A stretch of DNA of 64,000 nt from contig NZ_JAVRHY010000002.1 of the NCBI RefSeq assembly GCF_031846305.1, positions 1 to 64,000 on the forward strand, read 5' to 3'. The stretch is from Spectribacter acetivorans. GTDB lineage: Bacteria; Pseudomonadota; Gammaproteobacteria; Nevskiales; Salinisphaeraceae. Both the position numbers and the translations under genes were made by a program. The notes beneath the pieces were generated by a model. That model had not been told where the DNA came from, searched no databases, and saw only the letters and a list, made by a program, of their open reading frames with translations. Shown piece by piece: positions 8,178 to 17,623 of this stretch (position 1 is its first letter; the number at the start of each line of letters is the position of its first letter).

Positions 8178-9100
8178 GCCGTCGCCGCCGTAGCGGCCGG
8201 CCGATCAGCGGCATCCTGTTGCTGGACAAGGATCCCGGCGGTTCCTCCAACGCCGCGCTGCAAAGCGCCAAGCGACTGTTCGAGGCCCGCAAGGCCGGGC
8301 ACACCGGCAGCCTCGATCCGCTGGCCAGCGGGCTGCTGCCTGTGTGCTTCGGTGAAGCCACCAAGGTCTCGGGATTCCTGCTGGACGCGGACAAGACCTA
8401 CTGGGTGCGCGCCCGGCTGGGCGAAAAGACGGCCACCGGCGACGCCGAGGGCGAGATCACCGAAACCACGGCCGTGGGCCTGCCGGACGAGGATACGCTG
8501 CAGCAGTGTCTGGCCGGTTTTCTCGGCGAACAGGACCAGATTCCGCCGATGTACTCGGCGATCAAGCATCAGGGCAAGCGCCTTTACGAGCTGGCGCGCG
8601 CCGGCATCGAGGTCGAGCGCGAGCCGCGAAGAATCCGGGTGGACGAATTCCGTCTGGTCGACGCGGACGATACCTCCTTCGCGCTGCGCATCCGTTGTTC
8701 CAAGGGCACCTACGTGCGCACGCTGGTCGAGGACCTGGCCGAACGCCTGGGCACGCTGGCCCACGTCACGGCGCTGCGCCGGCTGGCGGTGGGGCCGTTC
8801 GAGGAAGCGGGCATGGTGGGCCTGGAAGCCTTGACGCAGCAGCGGGATGCCGATGGCCTGGGCGCGCTGGACAGCCATCTACTGCCGGTGGCTTCGGCCC
8901 TGAATCACTGGCCCAGCGTGACGCTGGACAGCGCCAGCCAGTTCTACCTCGAGCGGGGGCAGCCGGTACAGGTGCCGCAGGCGCCGGCGTCCGGCTGGGT
9001 GCGTATCTGCGATGCGGCCGACACGCTGCTCGCCGTGGGCGAGGTCATGGACGATGGGCGCATTGCGCCACGCCGCATGTTTCAGGCCCGGGGGGCGTGA
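8174..9100 (+). CDS. truB: tRNA pseudouridine(55) synthase TruB
   Basis: TruB (308 residues) makes pseudouridine 55 in the T-loop of tRNAs. GILLLDKDPGGSSNAAL at the N-terminus and GHTGSLDPLASGLLP (about residues 38-52), with the catalytic Asp in SLDP, identify the family. YELARAGIEVEREPR and CSKGTYVRTL are further conserved blocks. A C-terminal PUA-like domain starts near residue 240. Its start overlaps the rbfA stop by four bases, indicating coupling. Confidence 0.97.
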   Translation: MSRRRRSGRPISGILLLDKDPGGSSNAALQSAKRLFEARKAGHTGSLDPLASGLLPVCFGEATKVSGFLLDADKTYWVRARLGEKTATGDAEGEITETTAVGLPDEDTLQQCLAGFLGEQDQIPPMYSAIKHQGKRLYELARAGIEVEREPRRIRVDEFRLVDADDTSFALRIRCSKGTYVRTLVEDLAERLGTLAHVTALRRLAVGPFEEAGMVGLEALTQQRDADGLGALDSHLLPVASALNHWPSVTLDSASQFYLERGQPVQVPQAPASGWVRICDAADTLLAVGEVMDDGRIAPRRMFQARGA

Positions 9101-9115
9101 GCCCCGGGAAATTTT
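9087..9115 (+). terminator. Terminator-like hairpin overlapping the end of truB
   Basis: CCCGGGG (9087-9093) pairs with CCCCGGG (9102-9108) around an 8-base loop that contains the truB stop codon. AAATTTT follows. It would end the rimP-truB transcript just before the rpsO promoter; because the U tract is short, partial readthrough is likely. Confidence 0.55.
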
Positions 9116-9116
9116 G

Positions 9117-9146
9117 TTGTGATCAGGACCTTTCAGGCGCTAGAAT
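9117..9146 (+). promoter_or_regulatory. rpsO promoter
   Basis: The -35 TTGTGA (9117-9122) and -10 TAGAAT (9141-9146) are 18 bases apart, just beyond the truB hairpin. The predicted start near 9153 leaves a leader of about 165 bases before rpsO. Confidence 0.6.
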
Positions 9147-9211
9147 ATGGCGCGAATTTCGAGCCAGTACGTGACGGTCTGAGGTGCTGGTGATCACGGA
9201 CGGTGGATACG

Positions 9212-9253
9212 GGCTTTTCCCAAGGGCGCGAGCGGCGCGTTTGGGAAAAGGCC
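9212..9253 (+). promoter_or_regulatory. rpsO leader hairpin, candidate S15 autoregulatory element
   Basis: GGCTTTTCCCAA (9212-9223) pairs with TTGGGAAAAGGCC (9241-9253), a 12-bp stem with one bulged G. The capping region also has GCGCG/CGCGC pairing. It sits in the long rpsO leader, where S15 commonly binds to repress its own translation. The role is inferred from location; the fold does not obviously match the E. coli pseudoknot. Confidence 0.45.
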
Positions 9254-9318
9254 GGAACCACCTGTCGTGACCACTACAGGCCCGGCCGGGCGGACGGCTC
9301 TCCGTCAGGAGCAGTTGC

Positions 9319-9588
9319 ATGTCTCTCTCGAGTGAAGAAAAGTCGCAGGTGATCGGCCAGCACGGCCGCGGGACCGCCGATACCGGCTCCCCGGAAGTGC
9401 AGGTGGCCCTGCTGTCGCGTCGGATCAGCCAGCTGACCGACCATTTCGCCCAGCACAAGGGCGACCATCATTCCCGTCGCGGGCTGCTCAAGATGGTCAA
9501 CCATCGGCGCAAGCTGCTGGACTACCTCAAGCGGCGCGATCCCGGCCGCTACAAGTCCCTGATCGGCGAACTGGGCCTGCGTCGCTAA
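9319..9588 (+). CDS. rpsO: 30S ribosomal protein S15
   Basis: S15 (89 residues, standard length) is a primary 16S rRNA-binding protein that nucleates the 30S platform and forms an intersubunit bridge. The conserved helices are visible: DTGSPEVQVALLSRRI, LTDHFAQHKGDHHSRRGLL and the C-terminal LLDYLKRRDPGRYKSLI. It has its own promoter and a structured leader, and is followed by pnp, the order found in many bacteria. Confidence 0.98.
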   Translation: MSLSSEEKSQVIGQHGRGTADTGSPEVQVALLSRRISQLTDHFAQHKGDHHSRRGLLKMVNHRRKLLDYLKRRDPGRYKSLIGELGLRR

Positions 9589-9637
9589 TCGCATGCCGGC
9601 CCGGGCCGCATGGCCCCGAACTCCTGACAACCTCGTG

Positions 9638-9670
9638 AGCGCGCCCCGGGCAACCGGTGGCGCGCTTTGT
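9638..9670 (+). terminator. rpsO-pnp intergenic hairpin (terminator / RNase processing site)
   Basis: AGCGCGCC (9638-9645) pairs with GGCGCGCT (9659-9666). Inside, CCGG/CCGG closes a GCAA tetraloop (9650-9653), giving a 12-bp stem with one bulge, followed by TTTGT. In E. coli the equivalent region carries the rpsO terminator and an RNase III site used in pnp autoregulation; the same role is inferred here. Confidence 0.6.
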
Positions 9671-9695
9671 GCTGTCCGAATAAAAGGAATCATCC

Positions 9696-11810
<2,115 letters not shown>

Positions 11811-11906
11811 ACACAGCACCGCGGGACGATGACGGTGGGCGATGCGCGGCGGGTTGCCGTCGCGCATCGCGACGGGTATATTGGGTCGCACTCACGATCT
11901 GCGGGC

Positions 11907-11932
11907 AAAAAAAAGCCCCCAGGGGTGGGGGC
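11907..11932 (-). terminator. Intrinsic terminator of the candidate small RNA
   Basis: On the minus strand, GCCCCCA and TGGGGGC form a 7-bp stem with a four-base loop, followed by eight T (11914 down to 11907). It is a strong terminator for leftward transcription and does not serve pnp. Confidence 0.8.
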
Positions 11933-11991
11933 AAGGTGCGAGAGAGACCTGGCGGTCTCTCGGAGGAGATCGAGACAACTAGAATTTCAGG

Positions 11992-12016
11992 CCCGACCGC
12001 GTGTCGGGTTTTTTTT
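11992..12016 (+). terminator. Intrinsic terminator of pnp
   Basis: CCCGAC (11992-11997) pairs with GTCGGG (12003-12008) around a 5-base loop, followed by eight T (12009-12016). It lies 180 bases after pnp, within the region transcribed from the other strand as the candidate small RNA. Confidence 0.85.
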
Positions 12017-12051
12017 GCCTGTGTGTTCTGTTCGTTGCCATGTTGCAGTGC

Positions 12052-12080
12052 AGTATAAGGATGGCTCCGGGGGCTGTCAA
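12052..12080 (-). promoter_or_regulatory. Near-consensus sigma-70 promoter of the candidate small RNA
   Basis: Read leftward, TTGACA (12080-12075) and TATACT (12057-12052) are separated by exactly 17 bases. This is the best match to consensus I found in the window. An A-rich stretch lies upstream. No annotated protein gene follows; the strong terminator at 11932-11907 is about 110 bases downstream of the predicted start. Confidence 0.75.
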
Positions 12081-12262
12081 TAGGATCGTCGAAGATTTTT
12101 GACATGTCCTGTTCATACCGCCGGAAGGCAGACGGTGGCAGGCCTGACGGCCGCGCCGCCGGCCATTGGCGGGCTCGTGATTGCGTCCGGGATGTGACAG
12201 GCGGGAAAGCCCGAGCGGACGAGCCACCCGTGATGCTGCCGCGCGGACGGCGGCAGCGCCGG
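12081..12262. other. Intergenic region without recognised gene
   Basis: This GC-rich stretch between the small-RNA promoter and the end of phaR has no convincing reading frame, RNA gene or repeat. Together with the pnp 3' region and the candidate small RNA it fills the 452-base gap 11811-12262. Confidence 0.5.
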
Positions 12263-12760
12263 TCAGGAGCGGTCGCGTTCCTTGTCGGGCATGGCCTGAC
12301 GCTTGCCGCGATCCAGTGACAGGTTACGCAGGAACTCCCGCCGCACCGACCGCCAGATGGGCAACTGGTCCTGCGACAGCTCGCGCAGGGTGGCCAGCGG
12401 ATTGTTGGCGCCCAGCATCCGCCGCAGACGGTCCTTGAACTGGTGCTGCTGCTCGTTGAAGAAGGCCAGCGACAGTTCCAGGTAACTGCTCATCACGCTC
12501 TGCATGGTGTCGCCGTAGAAGCGGATGATGTTGCGCAGCACATTGGTGGTGAAGATGGGATCGCCGCCTTCCTCCTGCTCGCTGATCACCTGCAGCAGGA
12601 TGGTGCGGGTGATCTCGCGGCCGGTGCGCTTGTCGATGACCTGGAATTCCTCACCCTTGATCACCAGCTGGCGGATTTCCTCGAGCGTGATATAGCGGCT
12701 GATCTCGGTGTCGTAGAGACGCCGATTGGGGTACTTCTTGATGATTCGCGTGTCGCTCAT
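12263..12760 (-). CDS. phaR: Polyhydroxyalkanoate synthesis repressor PhaR
   Basis: PhaR (165 residues) is a DNA-binding repressor that senses polyhydroxyalkanoate granules and represses phasin genes and itself. The N-terminal DNA-binding domain is clear (IIKKYPNRRLYDTEISRYI, then EFQVIDKRTGREITR), followed by the PHB-accumulation regulatory region to about residue 110. The C-terminal part is charged and variable. Its presence suggests storage-polymer metabolism, but no synthase or phasin gene is in this window. A TGC-rich palindrome lies about 40 bases upstream of the start and may be an autoregulatory site. Confidence 0.93.
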   Translation of the reverse strand: MSDTRIIKKYPNRRLYDTEISRYITLEEIRQLVIKGEEFQVIDKRTGREITRTILLQVISEQEEGGDPIFTTNVLRNIIRFYGDTMQSVMSSYLELSLAFFNEQQHQFKDRLRRMLGANNPLATLRELSQDQLPIWRSVRREFLRNLSLDRGKRQAMPDKERDRS

Positions 12761-12798
12761 GCGGCGCTCCGGCTCTCGCGTGCTGGTCAGATGGGACG

Positions 12799-12818
12799 AT
12801 CATGCTGCACTGCATGAT
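12799..12818. promoter_or_regulatory. Palindrome upstream of phaR, candidate operator
   Basis: ATCATGC (12799-12805) and GCATGAT (12812-12818) form a perfect 7-bp inverted repeat around TGCACT. It lies about 40 bases before the phaR start. PhaR proteins bind TGC-rich palindromic sites and often repress their own gene, so this is a candidate operator; it could also be an RNA hairpin. Confidence 0.35.
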
Positions 12819-12899
12819 TCTGACAGAACGCGGACACCGCGCCTAGTGCGGTGCGGCAAGCGCCTGGCGAAGGGCCCGGGGCCCGCCGATGGGCGCGGC

Positions 12900-13349
12900 T
12901 CAGCCCCGGCCGATCTGGCGCTCGCGGATTTCCGCCAGACTCTTGCAGTCCACGCAGAGGGTAGCGGTGGGCCGGGCTTCCAGGCGCTGGATGCCGATCT
13001 CCGTGCCGCAGGTATCGCAGAACCCGTAGTCGTCCTGGTCCACCCGGCTGATAGCCTCGTCGATCTTGCGGATCAGCTTGCGTTCGCGGTCCCGGGTCCG
13101 CAGTTCCAGGCTGAACTCGGACTCCTGGGTGGCGCGATCGCTGGGGTCGGGGAAGTTGGCCGCCTCATCCTTCATGTGATGCATGGTGCGGTCGACTTCC
13201 TCCATCAGCTCACGCTTCCAGCCCAGCAGAATCTTGCGGAAATGCGCCCGCTGATTCTCGTTCATGTATTCCTCGCCGCGCTTGGGTTTGTACGGCGTGA
13301 ACGTCTCGAGCGCGTCGGCCCCGGCGGTGGCGTTTTGCTTGGCAGCCAT
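12900..13349 (-). CDS. dksA: RNA polymerase-binding transcription factor DksA
   Basis: DksA (149 residues) binds the RNA polymerase secondary channel and acts with ppGpp to reprogram transcription, notably of rRNA promoters. The coiled coil (about 35-110) carries DPSDRATQESEFSLELRTRD, whose tip Asp residues are essential. A C4 zinc finger follows (CDTCG and CVDCK). RPTATLCVDCKSLAE is the usual C-terminal helix region. The N-terminal 27 residues are a flexible extension, as in enteric DksA. It lies 140 bases upstream of phaR on the same strand. Confidence 0.97.
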   Translation of the reverse strand: MAAKQNATAGADALETFTPYKPKRGEEYMNENQRAHFRKILLGWKRELMEEVDRTMHHMKDEAANFPDPSDRATQESEFSLELRTRDRERKLIRKIDEAISRVDQDDYGFCDTCGTEIGIQRLEARPTATLCVDCKSLAEIRERQIGRG

Positions 13350-13467
13350 GGTGATTGAGGAATGCCCTGGAAAAAACGACGCGTACGTATATCAGAATCG
13401 TCCCGGAGCGGCAATTGCCCGTCGCCGACGCTGACACCGGGGCTTTTGCGTGGCAGAGTTTCCCGCC

Positions 13468-14268
13468 ATGAACAGGGTTACGCACTCCCCGGCACAGCCG
13501 TGGCCATCGGCGCTGTTGTTCGATGTCGACGGCACCCTGGCGGACACCGAAGGGGTCGGACACCGTCCGGCCTACAACGATGCCTTCGCCGAATTCGGGC
13601 TGACCTGGCACTGGTCGGCCGAGCTCTACCGGTCGTTGCTGGTGGTGGCCGGTGGCCGGGAGCGACTGCACTACTACCTGGAACGCGACCGGCCGCCACT
13701 GGACGGGCAGGCCGATGCGGCGGCCCGAGATGCGGCGGCCTGGGTGGACGCCATTCATCGCAGCAAGACACGGCATTTCGAGCATCGCCTGGCGGGCGGC
13801 GCCGTGCCGCTGCGCCCCGGGGTGGCGCGTCTGATGCGCGAGGCCGTGGCGCAGGGCTGCCGGCTGGCGCTGGTCACCAATGCCAGCCGGCCCAGCCTGG
13901 ATCTGATGCGCCGGCATCTGCTGCCCTCTGATCTGCAGGCCGCGATTGCCGTAACCGCCTGCGGCGACGAGGTGGGCGCCAAGAAGCCCGCGCCCGATCT
14001 CTACTCACTGGCGCTGGACAAGCTAGATCTTGCCGCGCACCAGTGTCTGGCGGTCGAGGACGCCGGCTCCGGTCTGACGGCCGCCCGGGCCGCCGGCATT
14101 GCCTGCCTGGTGGCCTACAACGACGATACCGTCGGTCAGGACTTCTCGGCCGCGGCGCTGGCGGTCGATCATCTGGGCGAACCGGATACGCCCGCTGCCC
14201 GTCTGCACGGCCCCGAACTGGCGGCGGGGCACGTCCGATTCATCGATCTGGCGGGCCTGCTCGGCTGA
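13468..14268 (+). CDS. HAD-superfamily hydrolase, CbbY/beta-phosphoglucomutase-like
   Basis: This 266-residue haloacid-dehalogenase-type phosphatase has motif I FDVDGTLADTE, motif II VTNAS, motif III KKPAPD and motif IV VEDAGSGLTAA. A helical cap follows motif I. The pattern resembles CbbY, a xylulose-1,5-bisphosphate phosphatase in Calvin-cycle organisms, and related sugar phosphatases. No Rubisco genes are visible here, so the substrate is uncertain. ATG 13468 is preferred; a GTG at 13450 in the same frame would add six residues. It is divergent from dksA and convergent with the M3 peptidase gene. Confidence 0.82.
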   Translation: MNRVTHSPAQPWPSALLFDVDGTLADTEGVGHRPAYNDAFAEFGLTWHWSAELYRSLLVVAGGRERLHYYLERDRPPLDGQADAAARDAAAWVDAIHRSKTRHFEHRLAGGAVPLRPGVARLMREAVAQGCRLALVTNASRPSLDLMRRHLLPSDLQAAIAVTACGDEVGAKKPAPDLYSLALDKLDLAAHQCLAVEDAGSGLTAARAAGIACLVAYNDDTVGQDFSAAALAVDHLGEPDTPAARLHGPELAAGHVRFIDLAGLLG

Positions 14269-14272
14269 CGGC

Positions 14273-16261
14273 CTATTGCGGGGACGCGGCGTCCTCGTTG
14301 CGCAGCTTCTCGAAGAAGGCATTGGGTCGGGTTTCGCGGCCGAGAAAGTCCCGCACCATCTCCGACGCCGGGCGTTCCCCGCCCCGGGCCAGTACCGTGC
14401 GTCGGAATTTCGCCCCGGTTTTCGGGTCCATCAGGCCGTCGTCGAAGGCGCTGAGCATGTCCAGTCCCAGCGCTTCCGCCCACATGTACCCGTAGTAGCC
14501 GGCGGCATAGCCCCCGGCGATATGGCCAAACGTGGCGGGGAATCGCGTGCCCTCGACATGGCCAAGCGGGGTTGCCGATTCCAGTTTCTGCCACAGCGCC
14601 ATGGGGTCGACTGGTTCGGGGCCGGCGAGCTGCATGTCGTACTGGGCGTAGAGCCACTGGCGGCCGTAGAACAAAGCCTGCCCCGCCCTGCGTGACGCTT
14701 CCATGCGTTCCACCAGGTCGGCGTCCACCGGCGGGCACTCGGGGCAGACCGCGGGGATCGTACGTAGGGATTCCAGTCGATAGCTCCAGGCCTGGAACAT
14801 CTGGGACGGGGCCTCGACGAAATCCAGCTCCACCTCGGTGCCGCTGAGCATGGCGTAGCGGGTGGTCGACAGCACCCCGTGGAGGGCGTGGCCGATCTCG
14901 TGCAGATAGGTCTCCAGCTCGTCGGGCGTCAGGCCGCTGCGGGTGAAATTGGTGACCAGCACGGAGGTCGGCTTGCGTGCCGTCCGGGTGGACGCGCCAC
15001 GCACCCCGAATGCGGCGGCATGGCCGTACTTGCCATCGCGGGGGTGCAGATCGAGATACAACCCGCCCAGGCGGTTGTCGCTGCGCCGGTCGCGTACGTC
15101 GTAGTAGCGCACGTCCTCGTGCCACACCGGCACGTCAGCGGGCACGAAGCGCAGGCCGTAAAGCTTTTCGGCGACATGCAGCACCCAGTCGGTCATCGCC
15201 GGCATGGGGAAATAGCGCCGCATCGCCTCGGCGTCGATGTCGTAGCGGGATTCGCGCAGACGCGTGAGATAGAAGCTCTTGTCCCAGGGCGCCAGGGTAG
15301 CCTCGTTCCGGCCGGTGTGCTCGGCCTTCAGCCGGGTCAGTTCCGCCAGCTCGGCGGCCTGCAGCGGCGCCAGGGTGTTATCCACCCGGTCGAGAAAGGC
15401 ATGCACTGTGCCGGGGTCGCCGACCATGCGGCGCCGGGTGGCGAAAGCGGCGTAGCTGTCGAAGCCGTAAAGGCCGGCCAGCTCGCGGCGCAGTAACGCC
15501 AGTTCCTCCAGGATATCGAGGTTGGCATCGCCGCCGCGGTTGTTGAATGCCCGGTAGAAGCGCTCTCTCGCCTCGGCATTCGTTGCATTCTCCATGAACG
15601 GAAAATAATGCGGGTACTGCAGCTTGAGCCGCAGGTTGCCCTCGTCATCGGCGGGCACCCGCTCGATGAAGGCGTCGGGCAGGCCCGCCTGCTCGGTCGG
15701 CCCGAAGGTGAGTACGGTGTCGTTCTCGCGCAGGTTCTGCTGGAACTGCTGGCCCAGTTCCTCGATGCGCTGCAACAGCGTCTTGGCGCGCTGACGGCGC
15801 TCATCGGGCAGGGCCACGCCGCTGTCCTCGAATTCCGCCAGCAGATGTGCCTGCAGTGCCTCGTCCGCGCCGGCCTCGGGCGCTACCGCCTGCACTCGCC
15901 GAAACAGCGCCGGATCCTGGTAGAGGTCGGTCTCCAGTTTCGTGGTGCGGTTGATGCAGTCCTGTCCGGCATCCCGCACTGCCTGGTCCGGGTGCACATA
16001 GGCCTGCAGGTAGGCCGGGCCTATGCGGTCCGCCATCGCCGTGTAGAGGTCGTCCCAGGCGGCCAACACGGTGTCGGCGCCGGCCTGGTCGACCGGCACC
16101 TCCCGAATGGCCTCGGCCGCCTCGCGGGCGGCCGCGATCCCGGCGTCGCAGGCCTGATTCACGGCCTTGGCCGTGTCGAATATCTCGATCGTGGTGCGCG
16201 CCGCGGCGGGACCGCCGGCAAGCGCCAGCAGCAGGCAGGGCAGCAGGACGGGTCGGTTCAT
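14273..16261 (-). CDS. Exported M3-family zinc metallopeptidase (thimet oligopeptidase-like)
   Basis: This 662-residue oligopeptidase begins with a signal peptide (MNRPVLLPCLLLALAGGPAAA), so it is probably periplasmic. The zinc motif HEIGH lies in ETYLHEIGHALHG (about residue 460), with the third ligand in EVELDFVEAPSQMFQ. Two conserved aromatic/Gly patches (YGFDSYAAFATRRRM, GGYAAGYYGYMWAEAL) support the M3 family, which cleaves short peptides. The ATG at 16261 overlaps the cysZ stop by four bases, so it follows cysZ in one operon. The exported form differs from the cytoplasmic PrlC of enterics. Confidence 0.9.
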   Translation of the reverse strand: MNRPVLLPCLLLALAGGPAAARTTIEIFDTAKAVNQACDAGIAAAREAAEAIREVPVDQAGADTVLAAWDDLYTAMADRIGPAYLQAYVHPDQAVRDAGQDCINRTTKLETDLYQDPALFRRVQAVAPEAGADEALQAHLLAEFEDSGVALPDERRQRAKTLLQRIEELGQQFQQNLRENDTVLTFGPTEQAGLPDAFIERVPADDEGNLRLKLQYPHYFPFMENATNAEARERFYRAFNNRGGDANLDILEELALLRRELAGLYGFDSYAAFATRRRMVGDPGTVHAFLDRVDNTLAPLQAAELAELTRLKAEHTGRNEATLAPWDKSFYLTRLRESRYDIDAEAMRRYFPMPAMTDWVLHVAEKLYGLRFVPADVPVWHEDVRYYDVRDRRSDNRLGGLYLDLHPRDGKYGHAAAFGVRGASTRTARKPTSVLVTNFTRSGLTPDELETYLHEIGHALHGVLSTTRYAMLSGTEVELDFVEAPSQMFQAWSYRLESLRTIPAVCPECPPVDADLVERMEASRRAGQALFYGRQWLYAQYDMQLAGPEPVDPMALWQKLESATPLGHVEGTRFPATFGHIAGGYAAGYYGYMWAEALGLDMLSAFDDGLMDPKTGAKFRRTVLARGGERPASEMVRDFLGRETRPNAFFEKLRNEDAASPQ

Positions 16262-17049
16262 CGGGCGTTCTCCATGTGATCCAGCCAGAGGGCGGTGGCG
16301 CCGGCTACCGCCGCCGGCATGACGATCAGGTTGGCCAGCGGAATCATCGTGAAAAGGGTGGCAGTAGCGCCGAAGCCCAGGTTCAGCCAGCGGCGTTCGC
16401 GCAGTCGCGCCAGCTTGTCGGCGAAGGGCATGCCGCGGTTGCCCATGGGGTTGTCCAGGTATTCGAAGGCCAGCATGAAGGCGCCGAACGCGAACCACAG
16501 CGCCGGCACCGCCGTGCCCAGCAGCGGAATCGGCAGCATCAGGAGCGTGAGCAGCAACAGCAGCATGGCCCGGCCCAGATACCAGCGCCAGCGGCGCAGC
16601 TCGCCACCGACGGCGTCCAGCAGCTCACCCCGCCAGTTGCGCCCGGACTCGGGCTCGCGACCGGTGAGGTGCCGCTCCACCCGGGACGAGAGCAGCCCAT
16701 TGAAAGGCCCCGCAATCAGATTTGCCAGCAGCGTGAAGACATAGCAGAACAGCAAAAGGGCCAGCAGCATGGCCAGCCACCAGAGCAGGCTCTCCAGCCA
16801 GGCCAGCCAGCCCGGCAGACCGGCCAGCCAGCTGTCCAGCCAGCCATCGAGCTGATTGCCGAACAGCCACATCAGCAGGCCGATAACCAGTATATTGATC
16901 GCGATCGGCGCCAGCACGAACTTGCGCAAACCGGGCTCGGTGATCAGGCGGAAGCCCTGCAGCAGGTAAGCGGGACCCACCGCCAGATCGGTAATTCGAT
17001 TCAGGTTTGGTTCAGTATTCGGTCGGTATGGTGCGGCGTTATTGGACAT
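16258..17049 (-). CDS. cysZ: Sulfate transporter CysZ / EI24-family membrane protein
   Basis: CysZ (263 residues) is an inner-membrane protein reported to mediate sulfate uptake for cysteine synthesis. Hydrophobic segments at about 45-70, 85-120, 155-200 and 225-255 match its alpha-helical layout. The N-terminal LAVGPAYLLQGFRLITEPGLRKFVLAPI and the PFNGLLSSRVE and FEYLDNPMGNRGMPF stretches are characteristic. It is upstream of and overlaps the M3 peptidase gene. The link between the two is positional only. Confidence 0.9.
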   Translation of the reverse strand: MSNNAAPYRPNTEPNLNRITDLAVGPAYLLQGFRLITEPGLRKFVLAPIAINILVIGLLMWLFGNQLDGWLDSWLAGLPGWLAWLESLLWWLAMLLALLLFCYVFTLLANLIAGPFNGLLSSRVERHLTGREPESGRNWRGELLDAVGGELRRWRWYLGRAMLLLLLTLLMLPIPLLGTAVPALWFAFGAFMLAFEYLDNPMGNRGMPFADKLARLRERRWLNLGFGATATLFTMIPLANLIVMPAAVAGATALWLDHMENAR

Positions 17050-17082
17050 CGCCCCGATTGGAAGTTGTCAAAAGGAGAAATC

Positions 17083-17613
17083 ATGACACAACGCAAATCC
17101 GTGATGACGTGGGTATTCGCCCTGGCACTGACAATGGGCGTGGCCGGTTGCGGCGCGGAAAGCCAGACGGCCGAATCCGAGTCCGAGCAGACACCCGCCG
17201 CACAGCAGCAGCAAGCCGCGGCCAAGCCGGCGCCCAAGCCCGAACCGAAGGCGGAAGCGCCGCCGGTTTGCGGTAATTGCGGCACCATCGCCTCGATTCA
17301 GGAGCGCAAGACCGAGGGCAGCAACAAGAGCAAGGGCGCCATTGCCGGTGCCGTGGCCGGTGCCATCGCCGGTGTCGTGGCCGGCAATCAGATCGGCAGC
17401 GGCTCGGGCAAGGATCTGGCCAAGGTGGTCGGGGGCGTCGGCGGCGCGGCGGCCGGTCACCAGGTCGGCAAACGCCTGGACACCGACACCTACTACGCCG
17501 TGACGGTCAACATGGAAACGGGCGGCAGCCAGACCATCAACGTGGCCGACGCGACGCCGCTCTCGGTGGGTCAGCAGGTGAAGGTGGACGGCAACAATAT
17601 CGTCCTCCGCTAA
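17083..17613 (+). CDS. Glycine-zipper 2TM outer-membrane lipoprotein
   Basis: This 176-residue lipoprotein has a signal peptide with lipobox VAGC (Cys about 23). An Ala/Gln/Pro/Lys-rich linker follows (about 35-60), then CGNCG. A glycine-zipper segment (about 85-125) carries repeated GAxAG patterns, as in SlyB and the Rickettsia 17-kDa antigen family. The C-terminal YYAVTVNMETGGSQTINV region is also typical. It is probably an envelope-stability lipoprotein. ATG 17083 has an AAAGGAG site. It is divergent from cysZ with only 33 bases between them. Confidence 0.88.
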   Translation: MTQRKSVMTWVFALALTMGVAGCGAESQTAESESEQTPAAQQQQAAAKPAPKPEPKAEAPPVCGNCGTIASIQERKTEGSNKSKGAIAGAVAGAIAGVVAGNQIGSGSGKDLAKVVGGVGGAAAGHQVGKRLDTDTYYAVTVNMETGGSQTINVADATPLSVGQQVKVDGNNIVLR

Positions 17614-17623
17614 CCGACGGCCC

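Larger units (their letters stand above)
11907..12045 (-). ncRNA. Candidate small RNA, convergent with and antisense to the pnp 3' UTR
   Basis: A near-consensus promoter (-35 at 12080-12075, -10 at 12057-12052) predicts a start near 12045. The transcript would contain three hairpins: CCCGAC/GTCGGG (12008-11992), GAGAGACC/GGTCTCTC (11961-11942) and a terminator stem GCCCCCA/TGGGGGC (11932-11915) with eight U (11914-11907). Length is about 140 nt. A 20-codon frame starting MATNRTHRQKKP runs 12041-11979, its ATG only about four bases from the predicted start, so leaderless translation is conceivable. That frame uses AGA, AGG and ACA, codons rare in neighbouring genes. No known sRNA family was recognised. 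Confidence 0.55.

Noticed and set aside
11907..12045. CsrB/RsmY-type or 6S-type identity for the candidate small RNA
   Set aside because: No repeated GGA loop motifs and no long open-bubble 6S fold were seen on the transcribed strand.
16262..16498. Longer N-terminus for the M3 peptidase
   Set aside because: The extension lacks family features, overlaps cysZ, and would bury a clear signal peptide.
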